A DNA stretch of 64,000 nucleotides from Turnera subulata (taxonomy: Eukaryota > Streptophyta > Magnoliopsida > Malpighiales > Passifloraceae), in assembly GCA_028386065.3 (NCBI GenBank), contig JAKUCV010006604.1, positions 1-64,000 on the forward strand. Direction: 5' to 3'. The notes under the pieces were generated by a model. It was not told where the DNA came from, did not search any database, and saw only the letters and a program-made list of their open reading frames with translations. Positions 54,701 to 64,000 of the stretch are shown here, piece by piece. Each line of letters opens with the position of its first letter. The stretch's first letter is position 1. A program made the translations under genes and the position numbers.

Positions 54701-55764
54701 GTCTTTGCTGGCAGAATGTTCAAGCTCTCCAGATGTCAATACAAGGTAATTTACACTTCAGGGGTACTTTCTGTTCTGTTGATCGTAGCATGTGCTAAAG
54801 ACCCAGTACATTCTGTTTTCAATTCCAGCCTAGTGTGAGCAGGGTAAATCAAGAGTACAGAGAACTTCCCTTCTTGGCATAGTTTATATTCTTTCTGGTT
54901 TTCCCTCATACTCACTTTTCAAAGTTGGATATTAAGAGAATCTAAAATGTACTTGCACATTCTCCAGGAAGGAGGAACCAATATCATTCCTCTTGAAAAA
55001 TTTGAGCTTCTGGTATCTTGTCGTGTTGGCTCGGAATTTAATATTCTTCTATACTACTTTCCTCCTGCAAGGTCTCAATATTGTTCATCCGATTTGGTGT
55101 TATGACTTCCTGTTTTCCGGTCACTGTCAGTGATGTCGCTTGATTCAGGTCACAGAGATAAATTCCTTGGTATATACTTTGAATGCTAGAAGCATTGAAC
55201 TTGATAATGGTCTTTTCTGTGGCCCTAGATAAAAATTGGAGGGCTTCATTCCTCCTGGACTCTCTCATTCTTTCTTGTCGTGTGCCCCACTGGTTGATGT
55301 GGGTGTCACGTTAACAAAGTAGACATTCATGAACTCTTTGAAGAATTAAGTGTTTCAGGCTTTCATGGTATTATGATATTGATCTCTATGTACTTTTCTT
55401 CCTTTTGGTTATTTATATTTTGTTCAATCTCTGTGTGGCACAGACAAGCATTGGCTAATGCATTGGCGGCAGCTCCATCCATGTGGACTCTAGGAAATGC
55501 AGGCATGGGAGCATTACAGGTAGCTCAATTTTTCTTTCTGAGTATTGTGGTTGGGATACATTTTCTCTGGCAACAGCTTGAAAGTCACCATTCTTCTTGC
55601 AGAGACTGGCAGAAGATGGGAACCCAGCCATTGCCGCTGCAGCATCAAAAACTATCTCTGAACTGAAGAAGCAGTGGGAAATTGAAGAAGGGGATAGCTG
55701 GAGGTTTATGATGAATCAAAAATCTGTGGAGTTAGATAGCCAAGACGAGGATAATACAGAGTGA
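51741..55764 (+). CDS. SPA15: Senescence-associated SPA15/AAF-type plastid protein
   Basis: Twelve exons in my model: 51741-52069, 52470-52622, 52954-53027, 53331-53407, 53512-53583, 53763-53831, 54061-54107, 54257-54386, 54476-54544, 54642-54745, 55444-55519, 55603-55764. They join in phase to 453 aa. The first ~110 residues are Ser/Arg-rich and poor in acidic residues, fitting a plastid transit peptide. The core (GLAEACKFVHNDAKYVNERA, RLDARARKDFAILGSEFLKL, EDTEKIDRGVKKKAERL, DKHWSDGALEADLRLADF) is the conserved coiled-coil-rich part of sweet potato SPA15 and Arabidopsis AAF. A helical repeat-like C terminus follows (LANALAAAPSMWTLGNAG). The family is linked to leaf senescence and redox balance; its biochemistry is unknown. 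Identification is from memory of the family. Confidence 0.85.
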
Positions 55765-57094
55765 GAAGCATTCAAAACACATATACCTTTAGCCAGTAGG
55801 TACTACCTGCATTTAGAAAAAGAAAGATAGCTATAGGTTTAACCCTTTGATCAGTGGTCACCATAAGCAGCAAGGCCAGAGCCATGCAAAAAAAAGGGTC
55901 TCATCTTTAACCTGTTCTTTAAAGGGGGAAACTGTAACCAAGTTATGCTCTTGCATAAATCTTCTGCCTACATCGTTTTACCTTGCTTATGCCTTCCTAC
56001 ACTATCAAGATTTGTATTTGTCAAGACACAATTGGACTGGTATAACCTGTAAAGCCAATCCATAGCTAATTAAATGGACTACTAAAATTCATATGATCTC
56101 TGCATATTCCTTTACCTTATGCTCTCCAGATATTCATTCCGTTATTATCTTTTTGCCCCTTATTTCGAGAAACCTCCAGTTAGGACCCTGAAGCTTTTCT
56201 TTTCCTTCTAACTATTACGAAATACGAATTCCAAAATGGATTCAGGTTAGGTATTCAGGTCCCGCCATTGGACCCTTGTCGCTTGATCAACATCACATAT
56301 TCAAAATTGTACCGTCTGATCTTGGGCCCTCAATATGGTGGGTTGCAATTATACTATTGAAGATCGAGTGACTAGGGTCCTACAAGGGCCATTACTGGAC
56401 CCTAATTCCTTGACAATTTGGGAGGATAATGCTATTGGCTATTGTTGATTCCTCTACACTCAATTCACTTGGAAGTTGGAATTCGGTTCTCTAACCACTA
56501 AGTACCACAATGAAAATACTAACATAGCGTATGTTATGATGACATTTAATTAGGATTCCTTTGATCACACTAGTAACATTGTTAATGTTTCTCAAATCCC
56601 GGAATTAGCTTTTCAAAAAGCAAAAGAGAAACTGAGACCATAAAGGCAAAAGCAGCAGAGAGCGACCATGATCCCCACCATAAACATCACACTAACAGCT
56701 TTATTTTCACAAAGGCTCTTTGGTCACAACACAATGACACAATCCCCCTGATTTGTTCCACTCCCACCTTTCTCTTTTCAAATTACTTTTTCTTTCTTCT
56801 TAGCCTTTCCATAATGTCTGCCACCGAATGACACCTATGTTTCATCATTCCTTGCGCTTTTCCTTTTTATTTTAAAATAGAATCCAAGGTTGGTTTTTTA
56901 TTTTATTTTTACTACAAGATGTACTGATAGACTAAAAAAAAAAATTGATTTTGATGTTTCAACAAAACATCACATGTGTAGATGACATTATAGCAGAAAG
57001 ATGTTCAGATGGTTCTGCAAACATCAGCTTAATGAAAATGTAGCAGATTTTTGCATGCTTGTTGCCTTTAGGTTGCAACATCAGAGTCAGTCCT
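55765..57094. other. Intergenic, nothing recognised
   Basis: SPA15 3' UTR followed by AT-rich DNA. 56240-56410 contains GTCC/GGAC-rich words (GGTCCCGCCATTGGACCC, GGGTCCTAC, TACTGGACCC) that may be a decayed repeat. No ORF of interest is present. Confidence 0.5.
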
Positions 57095-57097
57095 TAA

Positions 57098-58490
57098 GGT
57101 AGCGTTTATTACGTGGTACTTGGACCAAGTCCAAGTGGACTCGCGTGGACTTGGACTCGAGTCCGCGTTTGGTTCGCGGACTTTGGATGAGTCCATGTGG
57201 ACTTCCATGGACTCTAGTCCCCTGCTCATGGTACTCGGGCGTGGACTCAAGGCCCCTCGAAAAGGTGTGGCCTCGAAGTCCAGGCTCGATGGACTCAAGA
57301 TTTATGACAAAATTAGCCCTACTCTTTTTATGGTATTCCAAAAAAACCAAGGATTATAAAACCCCTCTTTCTACCCATCCAATCTTCTCTCTCTCATTTT
57401 CTCTTCCCATTCTCTTTTCTTCCTTTCTTTTTTTCTTCTCCATTTTTTTTCCACTCTCTTCCCGTTCTCTTCTCTTTCTTTTTTTCTTCTCCATTTTTTT
57501 CTCTCTTCCTCTTCTTCCCTCTCCCCTCTTCCTTTTCATTTCTCTCCCTCCTTTCTCTTCCACGTACTCTCTCCCTTCTTTCTTTTCTTCTCCATCTTTT
57601 TCCTCTCTTCCTTTTCTTCCCTCCCTCCTCTTTTTTTCACTTCCGAAAATGGTAAAACTTTGGAAAATCGATTTCTTTTTTTGGATATTTTTTAGCTTCA
57701 ATTGTTTGAGGAATTTGGTTCCTGGAAGGTTGGTTGATGCTCAAGAAGGTTGATTGATGCTCAAGAAGGTTGAATTCGAGTTAAATTTGAAAGATTTAGT
57801 GGGTAAAAAATTTAGGGTTCATAATGGGCGAAAATTGGGGATTTTTGCCAATTTGGGTTTCAATCCCGAAATTGGTTGAGGGGAATTGTTTAGGTTATGG
57901 TAATTGATGGTTTGGAAGCTTGATTTAGTATGGACAATTCAAATTCTTGGGGAAAATTGGATTTTTGGGTCACTGAAGTTGGAAAAAATGAGAAATTTTA
58001 TTAAATTCGAATTTTAATACTCCAATTGGCATTAAGCATATTTAGTTTGACATGGTAAGAGTATAATGTATGAATTATTGAATTAGAAAATTGGTAGTAA
58101 TTAAATTTTTCGATGTTTAATTGAAAATTTAAGTAAGAAATTTTGATTAATTGAGATTTAAACCTAAAATTGAACCAAATATAGTGTATTACCATTTTGA
58201 TTAATATTAATAAATAATAAATAAATATAGTGTATTAGGTGTGATGAAAATTATTATTGTATGTTGATATTTTTTATTAATAAAAAATAGAGATATTCAA
58301 GTCATTTTTGTCATTTAGTCCAAGTCCAGTCCACGTACAACCAAACATCTTTTCTATGGACTAGCCTTAAGTCCACAATGTACTGTCCACACAACCAAAC
58401 GCAGTCTGGACTTGTCTAGTCCAGTCCAGATTAGTCCAGTCCACGTCCATCTGGACTTGGACTGGCAAGTCCCACGTACCAAACGCAGCC
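57098..58490. mobile_element. Non-autonomous PIF/Harbinger-type element
   Basis: The left end is GGTAGCGTTTATTACGTGG. The right end, read inward, is GGCTGCGTTTGGTACGTGG. The flanking duplication is TAA on both sides (57095-57097 and 58491-58493), the Harbinger target site. Subterminal regions are dense in GGACT/AGTCC words. The interior is a pyrimidine-rich tract (57360-57650) and AT-rich filler with no transposase. The first ten terminal bases equal those of the 42127-47559 element, so it is a likely deletion derivative or cross-mobilised relative. Confidence 0.82.
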
Positions 58491-58493
58491 TAA

Positions 58494-59483
58494 CTTATCC
58501 TAATTGCACTGATCCAAGTACCCATCCTGCTTTGGGATCCTTACTTACATTTGGATAAAATGAAAAACATCATATAAGGGAAGATAAATAATCAATAAAG
58601 GGTGAAAGCGAAACACTACAATGGTAAAATAAATATCAAATTCATTCTTCTCTGTGCTTAGTAATAATGATCCAAGACATAAAATAAAGATGATGCTTTT
58701 GTATTTTCATTTTTAGTATGCATTTGGAATTCTTTAATGAAAAAATTATGAATATTAATAAAGATAAAGAAAAATGAAATACTGGGAAAAGGAAGAGCGT
58801 CTGTCTAATTGTGGAAATGCAGGGGGCCAATTCATTATAGAAACATAAGCCCACTATTCACACCCTACCTGGAAGGTGGTGCCGGTGGCCCACGCCTATT
58901 GCGCGTGGTGTGCCCTATTATCAGTCCAGGTGGGGCCTAACATGCCAGTTCCGTTTTTGGTTGCAGCAAACTACTTATTTTCATTTTTAGTTCTCATTAT
59001 AATTCCAGTCCTGGTAGATTCATTAAGTTAATGACAGTAGAAAATATAGCAACTTATAAAGGACTAATCTTTAGTTATTTAGCATCCATGTTTGGACTAT
59101 GCAAATCAAATCATGGTGGATGTGAATGGCCCCAATGTGGGTAAGAGAATCTAAAGATAATATCTAAAACACAAATATGAAATTTGTTTAAGCGTTAGCC
59201 CCGCCTTAAGACTAGCTACTGTCATTAGCAAAACACATTATTATGGTTACTTTTACAACTAAGTAAGACTTAACAAAGGAATAATATAATATGTAGGACA
59301 TTGTTTGCGTAAGTAAAGAACTTGAGATACACTCTAAGATGCGTATCCCTGCTTCTCTTACACCAGCTCAGGCATTTGTTCCTTTGTCAAAACATCTGAA
59401 ACATTCTGCATTCTCTCTCTCTTTCTTTGTCTCTGTGTAAATACCAAGAGAGAAAGACAAAAACAGAAAAACGCAACGCAACC
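58494..59483. other. Intergenic, promoter side of the myosin-binding gene
   Basis: No coding region is seen. A CT-repeat leader (TCTCTCTCTTTC near 59410) directly precedes the gene, typical of plant 5' UTRs. Confidence 0.55.
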
Positions 59484-62400
59484 ATGGCTGGCAACAAGTT
59501 TGCTACCATGTTGCATAGGAACACTCACAAACTCACTGTAATTCTAGTCTATGCAGTTCTTGAATGGATTCTGATAATCCTCCTACTCCTCAACTCTTTG
59601 TTCACTTACCTCATAACCAAATTTGCCAACTACTTTGGCCTCAAACCCCCATGTCCCTGGTGTTCTCGCGTGGATCATATGTTGGAGCCTGGAAACAATG
59701 CTCACTCCTATAGGAATGTTGTGTGTGAAACTCATGCCACTGAGATTTCCAGGCTGAGTTACTGCACAAGTCACCACAGACTGGCTGAGACCCAGAATAT
59801 GTGCCTAGACTGCTTGGCTTCCAGACCGAATCGCGGCAGCGATGACCCGGTTGGAATAACCAGAAGGATTGCTTTCATTTCTTGGGTGAGCAAGGGAAAT
59901 CTTGAGGATGAAGAAATGATGCAGAGGTGTTCTTGCTGCGATGAGAACCTGAGCAGAGATCTCTGCCCTCCTTACTTGATGTTCAAGCCTTCTTGGGGTT
60001 CTTTGAAGTATACCGAGAAAGGAGGTTTGGTCATAGAGATGATGGATGAAGAGAGCGATGGAAAAGAAAGCAAGGAGTCGAGCAAAACTGATGGCTTCCT
60101 GCAGTACACAGAAGACGCCAATGATTTGTGCAGAAGCAATGAAGAAGAACAGTTAAGTGATGGAGTTGCTGCAGATGAACATCAGATTCTGTCTGATGTT
60201 GGAAGCTTTGGCCTCAAAGATGCAGCAGACGAAGAGTGTTCAAGGTCTGAGTCAAATTCGGAATGTGACGAGACGGAAGGAAATGAAGATCACAAAGCTG
60301 GTAGTCTTGACATTGCAGAGCCCGCGAGGATGAAATCTGGACAGCAACTCTTTGGTGAGGCTGTCAACCCGAATTGCCTTGTAGGAGATGATTCTCTTGA
60401 GTTCATAAGCTTTGATTTTGAGACAAGTCATGATAGTGAATCTAGACGCTTGATCCCTGTTGAATTGATTGATTCATCAACCACAGCAAACCACGGATCA
60501 TGCAACTTAAGTGCAGGTGACATGAGGCAAGTTCAACATATCAATGACGTTGATTCTTTGTCACAGATTGAAACAAAAGCAGGAGTGCAGAAGGAGGAAG
60601 CATTTTTCCTCGATGCCGACAAAGAGAACATGTTTCGTGCAGAAATGCAAAACACAGATATGGATAGTGACGAAGGTTTCAAAATTTCTGCTTTAAATAC
60701 TGAGAAGAAGATACAAGAAGCTGCTGTCAACACAAGCAAACAAGTTATAGCTTCACAAGAAGATCCAGCATTATCTATAAGTGACAAGCATGTTGAAGCA
60801 GCAGAAACGGATAGACCCAGTGACCTTCCAGGTTTGGATTAATTACTGATTAGTTTCTTTATCTCTCTCTACTCTTCTCCTTCCAACTTTGAAATAACTA
60901 TATAAATGTCAGCCTCTAATACTTTAAATGGTAAAGCAGGTCAGGAAGAAGAAAAAAAGGGTTTAAACTTGTTGGTTGAACAAACCGAATCTAAGCATTT
61001 CCCAGAAATGCCTGATAATACAATCAGTCAACTTGAATCTAAAGAATCAGATCTATATGCATGTCCACAAGAAGATCACTCTCATAAATGTGGCAATGGA
61101 GAAGAATTTCTCAATGGCTCTGAATCATACATGGTGGCAAATGAAAGTGGTAAGCTAAACAAACAGACACTTAGCCTTTTATTATCCAGAAAATTTGTAA
61201 ATGTAATGCGTAAGCTTAATTTATCAGGTCCAGATTGCAGCAAAAAAACTTCCCAGGAAGCAAAGATGGTCTCAGCCGAGAAGAATCCAGGAGGAGTAAA
61301 TCATCATTCTTCTGTTCGTTTGGAGAATAATGAGGTAGAAGAGGAAAAGTTCCCCGAGACTCCAACTTCTACTGACAGTATACACTTCTTGCATAAGAAA
61401 TTTCTAATGTTTGAGAAAAGAGAATCGGGTACCGAGGATTCATTAGACGGAAGTGTAGTGAGTGAGATGGATTCCAGTGATCCAGTTTCAACCATTGAGC
61501 GGTTGAAAACAGCAGTGAAAGCAGAACGGAAAGCTCTTAGTGCTTTATACGCAGAGCTAGAGGAAGAGAGGAGTGCCTCTGCAATAGCTGCTAACCAGAC
61601 TATGGCCATGATAACCAGGCTCCAGGAAGAGAAGGCAGCGATGCAGATGGAAGCATTGCAATACCAAAGGATGATGGAAGAACAATCAGAATATGACCAG
61701 GAAGCTCTACAACTTCTGAATGAGCTCATGGTCAAGAGAGAAAAGGAGAAGCAAGAGCTTGAGAAAGAGCTGGAAATATATCGCAAGAAGGTTTTGGACT
61801 ATGAGGCCAAAGAGAGAGTACGAATGGTCAAGAGGCTAAAAGATGGAAGCACCAGAAGTAGAAACTCTTCTGCTACTTGCAGCATGGCAGACGATATTGA
61901 AGGTTTATCTATTGATCTGAATCGTGAAGCAGAGTTTGAAGATGGAAGTGTAAATGAAAATGAAGAGAGTAACAAAGATGGCACTCCTGCAGATGATGTG
62001 ACAAATTTGCAGGAAATTGCACTGGATTGTGTGAAGCAGATGAGTGCGCTTGATGACTCCCTGGCTGAATTTGAGGAAGAGAGGCTGTCCATTCTAGATC
62101 AGCTTAAAGTACTGGAGGAGAAGCTAATCACTCTAGGTGCCAATGAGCTCAATGACGATATGAGCTCCGCAGGCCATTCATCTAAGTATAGTGTTGAAAG
62201 ATTTGATGAAAGCTATAAATTGTACACTCCAGAAGAAAATGGGATTTCGGAGAGTTTATCAAAGGATAAACTTAATCCTGACAGAAAAACAATGGCTTCC
62301 ATGGCAAAGAGTCTCCTTCCACTACTGGATGCTGCTGAAAATGAAACTGAAGAAGGATTGGTGTTTGGAGGAAATGAGGAATCTGAAATTGTTGAGATGG

Positions 62401-62648
62401 AAACCTCTTCAGCATGTAACTTTGAACTAGACAGCAAGAAACTCGCTATCGAAGAGGAGGTAGATCATGTCTATGAGAGACTACAAGCTCTTGAAGCAGA
62501 CAGGGAGTTCCTAAAGCATTGTATGAGTTCAATACAGAAAGGAGACAAAGGAATGGATCTCCTCCAAGAGATATTACAACACCTGCGTGATCTCAAGGCA
62601 GTGGAACTCAGCATGAGGAACTTGAATGATCATCCTGTCGAAGACTGA
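59484..62648 (+). CDS. Myosin-binding protein with GTD-binding (zein-binding, DUF593) domain
   Basis: These proteins tether class XI myosins to vesicles for cytoplasmic streaming. The start at 59484 (MAGNKFATMLHR) is the family's usual N terminus. Exon 1 is 59484-60831. The frame then meets TAA at 60840, and GT at 60832 and AG at 60938-60939 restore it. A 78-base AT-rich segment 61150-61227 with GTAAGC and ATCAG borders is probably a second intron, although the frame stays open across it. Length is 992 aa if spliced, 1018 aa if kept. Residues 18-45 form a membrane anchor, followed by a Cys-rich region (CPWCSRVDH, then CTSHH, CLDC). The GTD-binding coiled coil lies around 608-705 (RLKTAVKAERKALSALYAEL, then KREKEKQELEKELEIYRKKV), with further acidic and coiled-coil regions to the end. 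Confidence 0.92.
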
Positions 62649-64000
62649 AGCTACACTTAACAGCTTTGAAAGAGGAGATAACCGGTAAGGTGTTCCTTTC
62701 CTGTTTGTTGTTCAGAAAATAGTCAAAATTTCAACAACAGAATGCAACAGGTTTCAAGTAATAGTAATCCACTTCACTTGATTATCACGCAGATTGGTTT
62801 CTCAGAAGGAAAATTTCATAACAAAGGCAGGACAGAAACACTTGAGGAACTTTAGTTTTCTGCAAAGACCCTTGAAATCTCTCAATGGGATGGGGGATTC
62901 CAGGTCTGGTTTGTCTGAATGGGTGAATGATATTCACACATAAAAATTGAAGTCTGCACCAAAGTCTATACTGGTCTACTTCGGGGATACTACACGAATG
63001 GTGTAAAAGCCCAAAATTTTGCAGCATCTCCTCATTGCAGCCTTTTTCCTGGAAAAGGAAAAAGATGGAGGATGCACAAGTCTGTCTGGTTTGAGTGTGT
63101 AGGGGTGTACATCAAGGGAACTGTTCAATAGACTAGATTAAGTTCCGTTTTACTACTGTGATCTGTTTCCTTGTCTTTCACAGGGAGATGCATTTAGGAG
63201 GGGAAGGAGAGTTAAAAAAATTCCTTTTCCCAGCCATGCATCCTAAAACATTTGGGTCGAAGCACAGTCATTGTCATCAATATGTTTTGCAGCTTTGCAG
63301 TTCCTTTTGTCAGCCAAGTTGTAGGTCAAGTAGCTTTTCATGCTAATAGCAGAAATTGCTAGCACATCAAATAATTTTACATTCAAAGATATGAATTACG
63401 AAAATGTACAAACGCTGTCCCAAACTCCTGATTCATTTTCTTCACCCAACATTCGATTCTAACTCGAAGTGAGGGAAAATTGCTTCAAATCAAAGCAAAT
63501 AGTTGGTGGATACAGAAATGCTGAAACAATATGCAACGCTGCAGTCAGCTTAACCATCCACCAAACTGAATTATATATTTGCACTTCCATATTCCTCTGA
63601 ACAAAAACCTTACAAGCACATGAATATCATTCATTGAGCCAAAATCATGCAAATAGAGTAATTTGCGCTCCCCAAAATGTCTTTCTTCTTTGTGGTTAGG
63701 GGATAAATTACAATTGGCAAAAAAACAAAGTATATTATGAACGTTTAACGCTTCAGTTCAAAAAGAAATTGAGAATTACAATGTTTCCTGAGATGGACAA
63801 AAGCAAGCGTATGTTTGTGCAAACACATCATAGTTCTGCATTAAAAAGCAGGTCTTATATTAAAGAGTTTGCCTCAGAAGGATTCCTGTGGCTGTGGCAG
63901 GCATTACCATCCATTGCATGACGGTAAAATACGGGAAAAAAACATTGATTAGATGTATCCAGAATATTCTTTGTTATTTAAGATAATAAGTCTACAAAGT
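62649..64000. other. 3' UTR of the myosin-binding gene and intergenic DNA
   Basis: The first few hundred bases are likely 3' UTR, possibly with a spliced intron (AACCG|GTAAGG at about 62683). No other gene is recognised up to the window end. Confidence 0.5.

Noticed and set aside
57145..57753. 202-codon ORF in the 57 kb element
   Set aside because: It runs through a pyrimidine tract and yields Ser/Phe/Leu runs with no transposase motif.

Overview
The window is nuclear DNA of a flowering plant, most likely a eudicot. Genes are intron-rich with GT-AG borders, intergenic DNA is AT-rich, and the gene families are plant-specific (BAHD acyltransferase, P-class PPR, GASA/snakin, GTD-domain myosin-binding protein, SPA15/AAF). 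Plant transposon families fill the gaps. I cannot name the species from sequence alone.

Layout. 1-6.4 kb holds no intact protein gene: a possible LTR remnant, a hAT-type MITE (1598-1966), a foldback element (~2375-2850), a tRNA-Pro(AGG) gene (3227-3298, minus), two copies of a tRNA-derived SINE, a BAHD acyltransferase pseudogene fragment and a retroelement RNase H remnant. 6.4-17.5 kb is a 27-exon bacterial-type (organellar) valyl-tRNA synthetase gene, 971 aa when spliced. 20.0-21.3 kb is an intronless BAHD acyltransferase with a frameshift just before its C terminus. 22.0-23.8 kb is an intronless mitochondrial-type PPR gene on the minus strand. A partial duplicate of the ValRS gene abuts its start codon. 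26.3-28.1 kb is a Pack-MULE carrying KIN17-like coding fragments, followed by a small Mutator-type MITE (28290-28842) and another inverted-repeat element (~29.7-30.6 kb). 31.5-35.1 kb is a 10-exon TMEM214-like gene whose last codons and stop are tandemly duplicated. 35.6-41.8 kb is a Ty1-copia LTR retrotransposon with 5-bp target duplications, a decayed pol, an antisense LINE-type endonuclease ORF and many micro-hairpins. 42.1-47.6 kb is a PIF/Harbinger transposon with an apparently intact DDE transposase, a frameshifted Myb/SANT ORF and a third ORF with an RNase H1 N-terminal (viroplasmin-type) domain. 48.8-49.3 kb is a GASA/snakin peptide gene. 51.7-55.8 kb is a 12-exon SPA15/AAF-type plastid protein gene. 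57.1-58.5 kb is a non-autonomous relative of the Harbinger element. 59.5-62.6 kb is a GTD-binding-domain myosin-binding protein gene.

The host genes are unrelated housekeeping or specialised genes and do not form a pathway. Two of them (ValRS, SPA15) are probably organelle-targeted, and the PPR probably is. The interest lies in genome dynamics: captured or duplicated host fragments (KIN17 in the Pack-MULE, ValRS beside the PPR and beside the tRNA), an autonomous/non-autonomous Harbinger pair in one window, and an unusual array of short hairpins in the copia element. Coordinates of exons and transposon borders were read by hand. Family assignments are from memory of the families, with no database search.
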